Positions 8,900 through 18,141 are shown, counted from the stretch's first letter. The stretch is 64,000 nucleotides of DNA from Paenibacillus sp. BJ-4 (GCF_020404765.1 NZ_JAIVEM010000038.1:1-64000); one strand, 5' to 3'. The notes: generated from the sequence alone by a model not told the origin. A program made the numbers and translations.

Positions 8900-8950
8900 A
8901 AAAAAGGTTGTTCCTCTACCATCACATGGCGGAGGAACAACCTTTTTTTT
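8900..8950. terminator. bidirectional terminator between the LysR gene and yugP
   Basis: AAAAAGGTTGTTCCTC and GAGGAACAACCTTTTT arms form a long stem with A and T runs on either side, serving the two convergent genes. Confidence 0.9.
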
Positions 8951-8962
8951 GCATACAAGTGA

Positions 8963-9634
8963 TTAGTCGCGACTGTTAAAAATACCGATCAAGCGGATCA
9001 GTTCCAGCAAGGAAACGAGAGCTGCGGCCACGTACGTTAATGCAGCGGCATTCAATACTTTGGCGACACCCCGTTCTTCATCACTGCGGATAAATCCTTC
9101 AGAAACCATAATTTCACGAGCGCGGTTGGAAGCGTTAAATTCGACCGGCAATGTAATTAATTGAAAAGCAACCGTAGCTGAGAAAAAGATAATACCCAAG
9201 CCGATCAGGTTCGTGAAGCTGAACAAGAAACCGGCAATCAGCAGAAACGGTGCGATACCGGATGCAAAGTTAACGATCGGAAAGATGCGGTGACGCAACG
9301 CCAGCATAGGATAATGCTCTTTATGTTGAATCGCATGACCGACCTCGTGACAAGCCACGGCAACCGCGGAAATGGATTTTTCATAATATACTGGCTCAGA
9401 CAGGCGTACCACACGATGTATCGGGTCATAGTGGTCAGACAACGCACCGGGTACGGGTTCGATAGGAACATCGTGCAAACCATTACGATCCAGCATGTGC
9501 CGGGCTGCATCATAACCTGTCAGCCCATTTTCGTTGGGAACGTCAGCCCACTTGTTAAAAGTACCTTTCACACGAAATTGCGCCCATAAGGATAAGCCGA
9601 ACGCAAGAATAATCAATATATACATACCCATCAT
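8963..9634 (-). CDS. yugP: zinc metallopeptidase, YugP family
   Basis: The 223-residue membrane protein has an N-terminal anchor helix, a zinc-binding HEVGH motif (His96, Glu97, His100) and two to three C-terminal hydrophobic segments with NASNRAREIMVSEGFI between them, all typical of YugP-type neutral zinc metallopeptidases. The physiological substrate is unknown. The first ATG at 9649 overlaps the ribosome site GGAGGG, so the ATG at 9634 is preferred. It lies 42 bases downstream of the MerR gene on the same strand and is probably co-transcribed. Confidence 0.87.
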   Translation of the reverse strand: MMGMYILIILAFGLSLWAQFRVKGTFNKWADVPNENGLTGYDAARHMLDRNGLHDVPIEPVPGALSDHYDPIHRVVRLSEPVYYEKSISAVAVACHEVGHAIQHKEHYPMLALRHRIFPIVNFASGIAPFLLIAGFLFSFTNLIGLGIIFFSATVAFQLITLPVEFNASNRAREIMVSEGFIRSDEERGVAKVLNAAALTYVAAALVSLLELIRLIGIFNSRD

Positions 9635-9676
9635 AAAGCAACCCTCCATAATTGTTTCATCATACAGCCCGGGAAC

Positions 9677-10108
9677 CTACATCATAGAGCTATGCTCCAG
9701 CAAATACTTCAGAGCTTCGATACAAGCGGCACTTTGCGGGAGTAAACCCGTAAGCAACTTACGTGCTTGAACGGGCTTGAGTTGCCCTAGGAGAGGCTGT
9801 AGCTCGTTGACTTCACGCTCCAGACGCTGCATGTGCATCTCCAGACTCGTCAGCTTGTCAGTCACGTGATCTTCCCCTGCAACCGAGCTCCATTTAATCA
9901 GTGTCTGTTTGATTTCCTCGAGGCTATATTTCTCTTGTTTCATTTGGTTAATACGTTCAAGCCTGTTTAAGGTTTCATCATTATAAAGCCGATAATTTTT
10001 CAATGATCGTTCTTCAGGTGTGATCAAACCGAGCTTTGTGTAATAATCAATGGTTCGTTCGCTGACACCAGCCGCCTTGGCTAGCTCACCAATTCGATAC
10101 AGCTTCAT
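9677..10108 (-). CDS. MerR-family transcriptional regulator
   Basis: The 143-residue protein has a MerR-type winged helix at its N-terminus (MKLYRIGELAKAAGVSERTI, then DYYTKLGLITPEERS and YRLYNDETLNRLERI) followed by a coiled dimerisation helix. The single cysteine near the end (AACIEAL) is not in a metal-binding arrangement, so the effector is unknown. The ATG at 10108 is chosen because it begins the family consensus; ATG at 10144 would add 12 charged residues. It precedes yugP in an apparent two-gene operon. Confidence 0.87.
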   Translation of the reverse strand: MKLYRIGELAKAAGVSERTIDYYTKLGLITPEERSLKNYRLYNDETLNRLERINQMKQEKYSLEEIKQTLIKWSSVAGEDHVTDKLTSLEMHMQRLEREVNELQPLLGQLKPVQARKLLTGLLPQSAACIEALKYLLEHSSMM

Positions 10109-10317
10109 ATCCCCATCTGTCCTCACCTCGCGCTCTTCATTCAACCTTCAAAATCATGATCTGCAAACCGAGTGCTTAATAAGAATATTTTACATGATTC
10201 TCAACCATACAGTCAAACGTTATACTTTTTTCAGGACTGAAACAAGCTACTTTTATAGTTAGTAAATATGACATGGAAGGTTCGACCCCTCGTTTTTTCA
10301 ACATAACAAAAAAAATC

Positions 10318-10347
10318 TTGTCAATTTTCATGTATTCTGCTTATAAT
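10318..10347 (+). promoter_or_regulatory. amtB promoter
   Basis: TTGTCA (10318-10323) and TATAAT (10342-10347) are separated by 18 bases, about 57 bases before the amtB start codon. Confidence 0.7.
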
Positions 10348-10368
10348 GACAATAAGAATTTCACGAAA

Positions 10369-10385
10369 TGTAAAGAAACATAACA
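10369..10385. promoter_or_regulatory. GlnR/TnrA box in the amtB leader
   Basis: TGTAAAGAAACATAACA matches the GlnR/TnrA consensus TGTNA-N7-TNACA at every defined position. It lies about 15-30 bases downstream of the predicted transcription start, so binding should block transcription. Repression of ammonium uptake by GlnR under nitrogen excess is the expected role. Confidence 0.78.
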
Positions 10386-10403
10386 TTCAAGGGAGTGGGC
10401 TTC

Positions 10404-11807
10404 ATGAGAAAAAAGTGGTTAGTTGCATTATTGGCCATGGTGACGGTACTGGCTTTTCCGGTAGGTGCATTCGCTGCTGACGGTCCGACAAATATTCAGC
10501 TTCAAGCAGGCTTAAACACGGCATTTACCTTCTTGGCATTTATACTTGTGTTCTTCATGCAAGCGGGGTTTGCGTTGTTGGAGGCCGGCTCGACACGAAT
10601 GAAGAATGCGGGACATGTCGCTGGTAAAACGATTCTTACTACAGGTGTTGCGGCTTTGTCCTTCTGGGCTCTTGGATTTGGACTCGGCTTTGGTAACGAT
10701 GGCGGCAACGGATTTATGGGACTGACGGGCTTCTTCATGAGTGGTACCGATGCTGCTGCATCGTTTGATTCTCTTTCCGCTCTGGATGTTCCGATTACCA
10801 TTATGTTTTTGTTCCACTTTGCTTTTGCTGCGGTATCTCTTTCCATCGCCTGTGGAGGGATGGCAGAGCGTGCGAAATTAAGTGTATACATTATTTTCGG
10901 TATTTTGTTCTCTATCGTGATCTATCCGGTTGTAGCTCACTGGGTATGGGGCGGTGGCTGGCTTGGTAAACTGGGTATGCAGGATTATGCTGGTTCAACG
11001 GTAGTCCATCTGACAGGCGCTACGGCGGCACTTGTCGCTACGCTGTTGCTCAAACCGCGTCTGGGCAAGTTTAATAAGGATGGCAAGCCGAACATTATTC
11101 CTGGTCACAATCAGGTGTACTCAATCCTGGGTGTTATAATTCTCTGGTTTGGCTGGTTTGGATTTAATCCCGGCAGTGCAGTATCGGCTATGAATGACGG
11201 GTTTTTCGGATACGTGGCACTAACGACGAATCTTGCAGCAGCAGCAGGTGGGGTATTTGCTCTGTTGGTATCCTGGATGGTCTATGGTAAAGCGGATATT
11301 CCGGCGATGCTGAACGGTGTATTGGCTGCTCTGGTTGCTATAACAGGAGCGTGCGCATTTGTAGCTCCTTGGGCGGCTCTGATCATCGGTGCCGTAGCGG
11401 GTATTATCACCTTCTTCACAGCACAATGGTTTGAGCGCGCAAGAGTAGATGATCCGGTGTATGCCTTTTCTGTGCATGGTATTGCGGGAATGTGGGGTGC
11501 AATATCGACAGGATTGTTCGCTACGCCTGAACTTGTAAAAGTAACAGGTGCAGGTCAAGCGGGGTTGTTCTACGGTGGCGGATTTACGCAATTAGGAGTG
11601 CAGCTGCTTGGATTGGTTGGCACCTTTGCCTTCGTGTTCGTCATTTCCTTCATTATTCTGGGTGCGATGAAAGCCATTATGGGCATTCGCGTTACAGAAG
11701 AGGAAGAAACGATGGGGCTGGATATTAGTGAACACGGTACGTACGGCTATCCAGAACAAATGAAGTTGGTTGCCGAGGCTGAAAAGCGTTCTGGAATTGT
11801 AAGCTAA
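10404..11807 (+). CDS. amtB: ammonium transporter (Amt/Rh family)
   Basis: The 467-residue protein has an N-terminal signal-like segment (MRKKWLVALLAMVTVLAFPVGAFA) and 11 predicted membrane helices. The Amt pore signatures are present: the first pore histidine in VVHLTGATAALVATLLL and the second in FSVHGIAGMWGAI, plus FMQAGFALLEAG. It conducts ammonium or ammonia across the membrane. ATG at 10404 is preferred over GTG at 10395 because of the GGGAG site. No GlnK/PII gene follows; instead a nucleotidyltransferase and an exonuclease lie immediately downstream on the same strand with short spacing, suggesting an operon under GlnR-type control. Confidence 0.94.
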   Translation: MRKKWLVALLAMVTVLAFPVGAFAADGPTNIQLQAGLNTAFTFLAFILVFFMQAGFALLEAGSTRMKNAGHVAGKTILTTGVAALSFWALGFGLGFGNDGGNGFMGLTGFFMSGTDAAASFDSLSALDVPITIMFLFHFAFAAVSLSIACGGMAERAKLSVYIIFGILFSIVIYPVVAHWVWGGGWLGKLGMQDYAGSTVVHLTGATAALVATLLLKPRLGKFNKDGKPNIIPGHNQVYSILGVIILWFGWFGFNPGSAVSAMNDGFFGYVALTTNLAAAAGGVFALLVSWMVYGKADIPAMLNGVLAALVAITGACAFVAPWAALIIGAVAGIITFFTAQWFERARVDDPVYAFSVHGIAGMWGAISTGLFATPELVKVTGAGQAGLFYGGGFTQLGVQLLGLVGTFAFVFVISFIILGAMKAIMGIRVTEEEETMGLDISEHGTYGYPEQMKLVAEAEKRSGIVS

Positions 11808-11854
11808 TATGTAAAATATAAAGAGCCAGTATGGAGAGCGGAGGAGATGGTAGT

Positions 11855-12937
11855 ATGGAACTGCAAAATACGGCCCCTTGGGTGAGTTCCGCCGAAGCGA
11901 TTGATCAAGCAGACACGCCTGAATCGCTAAGGCAGGCCAGGGTCGATTCTCAAAAATGGCTGCTGGCTTCCCAAGCCTCCGCTCCGTTATCAGACTGGTT
12001 ACAAACGGCGAATGAAATGCATGACCGCATCGCGGCCAGAGCTGTACAAATGTGCGAAAAAGGGATGGTTGAGGATGGCTTCGGCCCCCCTCCCGTCCCT
12101 TACGCATTTATAGCCTTTGGAAGCATGGGGCGCTCGGAATCAACGCTATGGAGTGACCAGGATAACGGTATGATTATCAGTGATATTGTATCTGCTGATA
12201 AAGAAATGTATTTTAGAGAATTTGGTCGCAGAGTGTCTGCGATGCTGGAGTATTTGGGCTATCCCAAATGCGAGGGGAAAGTGATGTGTTCGGAGCCGTT
12301 GTGGCGTCGCACATTGTCTGAATGGCAGGAGCAGCTAACGACATGGTCGGATGATTTTGCCTGGGAGCCGATTCGTTATCTGATCATCTCATCTGATATG
12401 AGGTATATTGCTGGAGATGAGCAATTGTCATGCGAATGGAAACGAAGCTTCTATAAGCTGTTCCGAAAACATCCCGATTTGCCTTCAGCAGTACTCAGGA
12501 ACACAGTCAGGCATAAAGCGACACTTAATATTTTAGGTCAGATCGTCACCGAACGCTTCGGAGAGCATGCGGGCGATTTTGATGTGAAATACGGGTTGTA
12601 TATTCCGCTCGTAAATGCAGTGCGCTTTCTGGCGTTGCAGCACGGAGTGGAGGAAACCTCCACGCTGAAAAGACTGAGGCGTCTGGCGCAATTAGAGGCT
12701 GCACCGCTTCCTTTGCTGGACGCTTGTGAGCGGGCCTTTCGGATTGCACTTCAGCTTCGAACGGCTACTCCAGCGCAGGAGAAGGATGGATTGCTGATCA
12801 GCAACGGCTACCTGGCCGTCAAGCCGCTGAAGCAAGGCAAGGGCTGGCACGAGCTGCGTGAGGCTCTTTCGACGGTGCGACGGTTCCATCGTGCGTTGCA
12901 AAGACAGCTGCGATTTATGGAAGGGAGAAGGTCATGA
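11855..12937 (+). CDS. DUF294 putative nucleotidyltransferase
   Basis: The 360-residue cytoplasmic protein contains a DUF294/GlnD-like nucleotidyltransferase signature: FIAFGSMGRSESTLWSDQDN, with a GS followed by a D-x-D metal site (about 97-115). A C-terminal helical DUF294 substrate-binding-like domain follows. Most relatives also have CBS or cyclic-nucleotide-binding domains at the N-terminus; here only about 70 residues precede the catalytic domain. It lies 47 bases after amtB and its stop overlaps the exonuclease start (ATGA). By analogy with GlnD it may modify a partner protein, but no target is known. ATG at 11855 is chosen because GGAGGAGAT precedes it. Confidence 0.82.
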   Translation: MELQNTAPWVSSAEAIDQADTPESLRQARVDSQKWLLASQASAPLSDWLQTANEMHDRIAARAVQMCEKGMVEDGFGPPPVPYAFIAFGSMGRSESTLWSDQDNGMIISDIVSADKEMYFREFGRRVSAMLEYLGYPKCEGKVMCSEPLWRRTLSEWQEQLTTWSDDFAWEPIRYLIISSDMRYIAGDEQLSCEWKRSFYKLFRKHPDLPSAVLRNTVRHKATLNILGQIVTERFGEHAGDFDVKYGLYIPLVNAVRFLALQHGVEETSTLKRLRRLAQLEAAPLPLLDACERAFRIALQLRTATPAQEKDGLLISNGYLAVKPLKQGKGWHELREALSTVRRFHRALQRQLRFMEGRRS

Positions 12938-13671
12938 AGGAACCAGCGCAGGGAGGCGGCTTTTGGAGCGCTCTCCGCAGAGGAGGAGTACCGTCTGCCA
13001 TCGCTTCAGTAATGGGGGCTCCTACGGCTCAGCAGATGGCGTTTATTCGCTCCTTAACCCGGGAGCAACGGCGCTCTGAAGTTTTGCGGACCCCGCTGGA
13101 GCGTTTGGAGACGGTTGTTTTTGATCTGGAGACGACGGGATTTTCTGCGCAGCATGGTGATGAGATTTTATCGTTTGGAGCGATTCGGGTTGTCGGGGAT
13201 ACAATTATGGAAAAAGAGCAGTTTTATACGCTTGTCAATCCACGTACAGTGATTCCTGAGCATATTACCGAGCTAACCGGGATTACCCGGGAAATGACGG
13301 ATGAGGCTCCACCGCTTATGAATGGGCTGCATGATTTTATGTCCTTTGTAGGTGGGCGTGTACTTGTAGCGCATGCCAGCGCTCATGACAAGGCTTTTTT
13401 GAATGCCGCTTTATGGAAAACATCTAAAGTTCAGCTGACTCACCGAGTTCTCGATACGATGATGCTTGCCAAGTGGCTTGAGCCGCAACAGCACCAAACG
13501 TATAGCCTGGATGAATTGCTGACCTATCAAAGCATTCCGATTGAGGGGCGGCATCATGCGTTAGAGGATGCAAAAATGACAGCTAAGCTGTGGGTGGCGT
13601 ATGTTCAGGAAATGCTTAAGCGTAACGTGACTAATTTGGCAGATGTTTATGCACATTTAAGTCATGCCTGA
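12934..13671 (+). CDS. DEDDh 3'-5' exonuclease (DnaQ/PolC-epsilon type)
   Basis: The 245-residue protein has the DEDDh exonuclease motifs: VVFDLETTGF (Asp and Glu of ExoI), AHASAHDKAFLNAALW (ExoII) and HHALEDAKMTAKLW (ExoIII His and Asp). About 60 residues of unassigned N-terminus come first. Such stand-alone enzymes trim single-stranded DNA or RNA, and some act on small oligonucleotides. The ATG overlaps the upstream stop by four bases, so translation is coupled to the nucleotidyltransferase. A strong terminator follows, making amtB-nucleotidyltransferase-exonuclease a closed unit. Confidence 0.9.
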   Translation: MKEPAQGGGFWSALRRGGVPSAIASVMGAPTAQQMAFIRSLTREQRRSEVLRTPLERLETVVFDLETTGFSAQHGDEILSFGAIRVVGDTIMEKEQFYTLVNPRTVIPEHITELTGITREMTDEAPPLMNGLHDFMSFVGGRVLVAHASAHDKAFLNAALWKTSKVQLTHRVLDTMMLAKWLEPQQHQTYSLDELLTYQSIPIEGRHHALEDAKMTAKLWVAYVQEMLKRNVTNLADVYAHLSHA

Positions 13672-13712
13672 TTTCGTACACAGCGTTAGCACTCAAATTA
13701 CACAAAAAAACA

Positions 13713-13749
13713 GTAAGCCCGCGATCATTCGTGGGTTTGCTTTTTTTTT
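13713..13749 (+). terminator. terminator of the amtB operon
   Basis: GTAAGCCCGCGA pairs with TCGTGGGTTTGC (12 bp with G-U pairs), followed by nine T residues. Confidence 0.88.
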
Positions 13750-13916
13750 GTGCATATATGTGCGGAGAAAATAAAGTATAGACTGAGAGCGCTTGCTTGA
13801 GTTTCGCCATGTAGCTGGGGGCCACTTGTCGCAGCGTGCCGATCTGCATAATCGGAGTTGACGTTGGAAACTATTTTGTTACAAAGTGCCGTGCACTTGC
13901 CACACATAGTACGACA

Positions 13917-15283
13917 CCGATATTTACTATAAAGATAGACCAACCCATTGACTCGTGCAGAACGAAAGCTGAAAGTAGCAGGCGCTGCCTTCCATCCGTA
14001 AGCAGAGCCAAAAATTCGGTTGTAGTCTCAACACAATTATTAGTGTTTATCAAGAACTCGAAAATCAATATCTGATTTATTTACGCCCGAAGAGTGGTTA
14101 TTTTGTCGTAGCCAAAGAAGCGCTCCTTCCCTTGCTGCAAACAAAACGAATCGATTTTGCATCAGCAGCCCCCGATCCCGCGTCGATCCCGCAAATCGAC
14201 TTTCGTCAATGCTTGAACAAAGCGATGGAATTATTTGAGGCTTCCATTTTCACATATCCCGATCCACAGGGTTTACTTTCCCTTCGCCAGGAGATTGTGA
14301 AGCTTTTTCATCATCAGCAGGTTTTCCCTTCGGCACAGCAGGTTTTTATATTTTCAGGCGCTCAGCAAGCTCTTCATCTTTTAGCGGGGATGCCTTTTCC
14401 AAACGGAAAAACCAATATTCTGGTCGAGCAACCAACCTACTGGGGAATGTTGGCTGCGCTTAAAACACAAATACAAACCGTAATAGGCATCGAAAGAACT
14501 CCTAACGGGATTGATTGGGCCACTTTGGAGCGTCATTTTCAAAATAATATGATAAAGTTTTTTTATACAATCCCGCGCTTCCATAATCCATTAGGCACTT
14601 CTTACACGCCGGAAGACAAACAGCGATTGGCAGAGCTCGCCAAAGCCTACGACGTTTACATCGTTGAGGATGATTATCTTGCTGATCTGGAAACAAACAG
14701 CAAAGCAGATCCTATTCACGCTTATAGTGGAGCCAGTCATGTCATTTATCTCAGAAGTTTTTCCAAAGTGATGCTGCCCGGATTAAGACTTGCCGCGGCA
14801 GCAGTACCAGATTCATTCATTCCTTTACTCCAATGGCATAAACATACGGCGGATCTGAGCACCTCAGTGCTTTCTCAAGGTGTGCTTGAGATTTATATAA
14901 AGTCCGGGATGTATGCTCATCATGCGAAGCAAATGAAATCCTTGTACAATCATCGCATTAAGCATCTAAGGGAAATTTCACAGCGATTTTTGCCCAAAGA
15001 GTGCTTATATACCATCCAATCCAGTGGTGGGATATTCTCTTCAATACAACTTCCGGACTTCATTCATACAGAAGATTTGGTCAAGCGATTGGAGAATCGT
15101 GGAGTTGATGTTCTAGCAACCGATAAGCAGTTCCTTTCATCTTTCCCCAAGCTTAACTTGCTGCGTCTTAGCATCATTCGGACCGATGAGCAAGATATTG
15201 AAGAGGGCATCCGCATCATTGCCGAAGAATTGGAACGTGCCAAACATACAGGCAGCTCCCCTAAGCCATTCTTTCGGTTATGA
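13917..15283 (+). pseudogene. MocR/PdxR-type GntR-aminotransferase regulator, frameshifted N-terminus
   Basis: The aminotransferase-like part is intact: FTYPDPQGLLSLRQEI, LVEQPTYWGMLAAL, FYTIPRFHNPLGTSYT, VEDDYLADLE and YLRSFSKVMLPGLRL with the PLP lysine in SFSK. The same frame is open upstream to 13979 and encodes the second half of a GntR winged helix (LPSIRKQSQKFGCSLNTI, then VYQELENQYLIYLRPKSGYF). The first half is split over two other frames: IFTIKIDQPI (about 13917-13946) and RAERKLKVAGA (about 13951-13983). No start codon with a ribosome site serves the long frame. MocR proteins are normally about 470 residues with an N-terminal HTH, so this is a disrupted regulator, or one with sequence errors. 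Confidence 0.75.
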
Positions 15284-15383
15284 AGGGATGAAGAGCATGA
15301 AGAGCAGGGTCTTCGTTTTAAGTTCTTATGACGGATGGAAATAATTTGCTTTTTTATTCCGTTAAGCTCTTTGTTTATATGAA

Positions 15384-15417
15384 ATCAACCTGTCATATCG
15401 ACAGGTTGATAATTTTT
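15384..15417 (+). terminator. terminator after the MocR-type gene
   Basis: ATCAACCTGTC and GACAGGTTGAT form a perfect 11-bp stem with a five-base loop, followed by AATTTTT. Confidence 0.85.
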
Positions 15418-15537
15418 CAGTCTAATACTTATTTTCTTTTGACAATATATACAGATCACAGGGTTAGAGGTGGCAGCAAGCTGGGCATCCTATGGAGAAG
15501 TTCAAGGTGAGCCCAATGAAAGCCAGGTGATTGGATA

Positions 15538-16185
15538 GTGATTAGATTTGGTTTTATTCGATTAGGGATGGCTATGCTGGTTGCGGAAGCGGCTTCAGGG
15601 CTAGTTATTGCAAATATGGCTTATGCAACAAGCTTGTCCAGTAAAATTGTACTTTCACAGGAGGAGTATAAGGATGAGGAGGGGCTTGGGACAGAGCTGG
15701 CTGTAGAGGCTGATTCAGATGCAGTAGAAATGATAAAAAAGCTGAAACCCGGTCAACGGCTTCCTTCCATGATTTTAAAGGGTTTAAACGGTAACTCCTA
15801 CGATGTAGCGGCTACACGTGACAAACCGCTGGTTATTAGCTTCTGGGCTTCATGGTGCGATCCGTGCCGTTTGGAAGCGCCTATGCTGAATGAGCTGTAT
15901 CGGAAGTACAAACATGATGTAGATGTGTATGGGATCAATGTAACTCGTTATGACCGATTGGAGGATGTGCAGAAATTTTCCCGCTCTTTGGGTCTGCAAT
16001 TTCCGATTTTGCTTGATGAGCAAGGGACATTGTTTGAACGGTTTGGAGGAGCAGCTTTTCCGACTCATGTATTGGTTGATCATCATGGATTGGTGCACGA
16101 AATTATAATCGGCATGTTAAGTGAGCAGGAACTGGAACGTAAAATACAGATGCTTCAAAAAAAGAAGGTGTCTTTGAGGTCCTGA
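15538..16185 (+). CDS. membrane-anchored thioredoxin-like protein (TlpA/ResA type)
   Basis: The 215-residue protein starts with a hydrophobic segment (about 8-30) that acts as a signal anchor. A TlpA/ResA-like thioredoxin domain follows, with GQRLPSMILKGLNGNSYDVA, the active site FWASWCDPCRLEAP (CDPC), and the cis-proline strand AFPTHVLVD. Such proteins reduce disulfides outside the membrane, for example in cytochrome c maturation or spore development. No ccd or ccs genes are adjacent. The GTG start is preceded by AGGTGAT. It ends in a terminator shared with cimA. Confidence 0.85.
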   Translation: MIRFGFIRLGMAMLVAEAASGLVIANMAYATSLSSKIVLSQEEYKDEEGLGTELAVEADSDAVEMIKKLKPGQRLPSMILKGLNGNSYDVAATRDKPLVISFWASWCDPCRLEAPMLNELYRKYKHDVDVYGINVTRYDRLEDVQKFSRSLGLQFPILLDEQGTLFERFGGAAFPTHVLVDHHGLVHEIIIGMLSEQELERKIQMLQKKKVSLRS

Positions 16186-16205
16186 TAGACCCTAAAGACA
16201 CCTTT
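16165..16205. terminator. bidirectional terminator between the TlpA-like gene and cimA
   Basis: AAGGTGTCTTT and AAAGACACCTTT arms flank the stop codon of the thioredoxin-like gene and end the two convergent genes. Confidence 0.8.
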
Positions 16206-16227
16206 CAAACTTACTCCATTCACCTGA

Positions 16228-17844
16228 TTAGTGGTTAACTAACCCCTGATGAGTAAGGTCTGCCTGCTCGTTTTTGGGAGTCGGCGCTTCCAGCAACGCA
16301 TAACGGAAGCTGTCCAGGAGAGCTTCCCAGCTGGCTTCAATGACATTTTCGGATACGCCTACGTTACTCCAGACGTCTTCGTAATTTTTGGATTCTATGA
16401 GCACTCGTACTTTGGCGGCGGTGGCATCTTTTTCGTCAAGCACACGCACCTTGTAATCAGCTAAATGCATGTCCCGTAGCGCGGGAAAATATTGGGAAAG
16501 GGCCTTGCGAAGTGCGTTATCGAGTGCATTGACAGGACCATTTCCTTCAGCAGCGGTATAAACACTCGTCCCAGCGACATTTAGCTTCAAGAACGCCTCG
16601 GATACGACCGGTCTGCCTGCTGTTTTTTCTACCAGCACCTTGAAGGACTCAAATGAAAACATTTCCTTCACTTCGCCGCCTGCTTCCCGAATGAGCAATT
16701 CCAGCGAAGCATCGGCTCCTTCAAACTGATAACCTTGATGCTCCAACTCCTTGATGCGGCTAATGACGCCACGCGCTTCATTACTGGAAGGATCGAGGGT
16801 GATGCCCAGCTCCTGCGCCTTGGACACAACATTGCTTTGTCCAGCCAGTTCGGAGACCAGTACCCGTTGTTTGTTACCTACCAGCTCAGGGGAGATGTGC
16901 TCGTAAGTTCGCGAATCGCGCAAAATTGCTGACACATGAATGCCGCCCTTATGGGCAAAAGCTGCATTACCGACATAAGGCTGGTTCACAGGCATATTGA
17001 CGTTAGCCACCTCGCTAACAAAGCGGGCCGTATTGCTGAGTTGCTTCAGCTTGTCATCACCCAGACAATCATAGCCGAGTTTGAGTTGCAAATTAGGAAT
17101 GACGGAGCATAGATTAGCGTTACCACATCGTTCGCCGTATCCGTTAATGGTACCTTGAACTTGTCTTACGCCTGCTTGAACCGCGCTCAGCGTGTTAGCT
17201 ACTGCCAATTCACAGTCATTGTGTGTATGAATACCCAATTGTGATCTTGTCAGTTGACTATGCAGCGTAGTGACAATTTCCTGTATCTCATGCGGCATAG
17301 TGCCACCGTTTGTATCGCACATCACGAGCCAGTCCGCGCCTGCTTCTTCTGCTTTTTTCAAAACGGCGAGTGCGTATTCTGGGTTATTTTTATAACCGTC
17401 AAAAAAATGCTCGGCATCAAAAATTACCTCCATACCTCCTTGTTTCAAAAAGGCGATGGAATCATAAATCATGGACAGATTTTCCTCCAGTGTCGTCTGT
17501 AAGGCGGTGTGCACATGAAAATCCCATGATTTACCTACCAGTGTAGCTGCCTGGGCGCCGGATTCCAGAATCCGCTGCAGATTGATATCCTCTGCTGCAA
17601 TGCTATCCTTGCGACGCGTGCTGCCGAAGGCGACAATTTTGGCCTGAAGTCCTAATTCTTGCACCCGTTTGAAAAATTCGATATCCTTGCTGTTGCTCCC
17701 GGGAATCCCGCCTTCAATATAATGAACACCGAGATCATCAAGTTTTTTGGCGATTTTCAGTTTGTCGTCAGCAGACAAGCTAATTCCTTCTCCTTGAGTA
17801 CCGTCTCGCAGCGTTGTATCAAAGATAGAAATAGCGGTGGACAT
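16228..17844 (-). CDS. cimA: (R)-citramalate synthase
   Basis: The 538-residue enzyme belongs to the LeuA/citramalate/homocitrate synthase family. It shows the HMGL-like catalytic barrel (IFDTTLRDGTQGEG near the N-terminus, HTHNDCELAVAN metal ligands, NGYGERCGNANL) and a C-terminal LeuA-type allosteric domain (about 400-520). The length and the GTQGEG variant fit the CimA/TIGR00977 group better than 2-isopropylmalate synthase. CimA condenses pyruvate and acetyl-CoA to citramalate for isoleucine synthesis independent of threonine. The ATG follows AAAGGAGGAG. A 2-isopropylmalate synthase role is the main alternative. Confidence 0.87.
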   Translation of the reverse strand: MSTAISIFDTTLRDGTQGEGISLSADDKLKIAKKLDDLGVHYIEGGIPGSNSKDIEFFKRVQELGLQAKIVAFGSTRRKDSIAAEDINLQRILESGAQAATLVGKSWDFHVHTALQTTLEENLSMIYDSIAFLKQGGMEVIFDAEHFFDGYKNNPEYALAVLKKAEEAGADWLVMCDTNGGTMPHEIQEIVTTLHSQLTRSQLGIHTHNDCELAVANTLSAVQAGVRQVQGTINGYGERCGNANLCSVIPNLQLKLGYDCLGDDKLKQLSNTARFVSEVANVNMPVNQPYVGNAAFAHKGGIHVSAILRDSRTYEHISPELVGNKQRVLVSELAGQSNVVSKAQELGITLDPSSNEARGVISRIKELEHQGYQFEGADASLELLIREAGGEVKEMFSFESFKVLVEKTAGRPVVSEAFLKLNVAGTSVYTAAEGNGPVNALDNALRKALSQYFPALRDMHLADYKVRVLDEKDATAAKVRVLIESKNYEDVWSNVGVSENVIEASWEALLDSFRYALLEAPTPKNEQADLTHQGLVNH

Positions 17845-18032
17845 GAGGGACTCCTCCTTTGCGAATGCTCAGATTGATGTAACTTTGCTTTTTTAAGCAG
17901 ATTTATTTAATTATTTAACGCTTAAAAACAGGAAAGCGTCAGCTTGCCTTGTTCGTATGATACTCGATTATATCAACTAATGACTTCAAATGTAATATAT
18001 AATTATCATTTTGTGGCCGCAAAACCTTTATT

Positions 18033-18056
18033 CTCATGTAAAATCTCATGTAAAAT
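18033..18056. repeat. tandem 12-bp direct repeat upstream of dinB
   Basis: CTCATGTAAAAT occurs twice in immediate succession (18033-18044 and 18045-18056), about 85 bases before dinB. It may be a replication-slippage duplication or a doubled protein site; no known consensus was matched. Confidence 0.7.
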
Positions 18057-18141
18057 AGAAGGAGAATTCAGATCTAAAACTAAGCCAAGAGACATATTCC
18101 CGTAAGAGCGGGTGAATTTACAGTTAAAAGAAGGGTTGAGC

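Noticed and set aside
17845..18111. T-box or other amino-acid leader upstream of cimA
   Set aside because: No T-box sequence or strong terminator is present; only weak AT-rich hairpins were seen on the minus strand.
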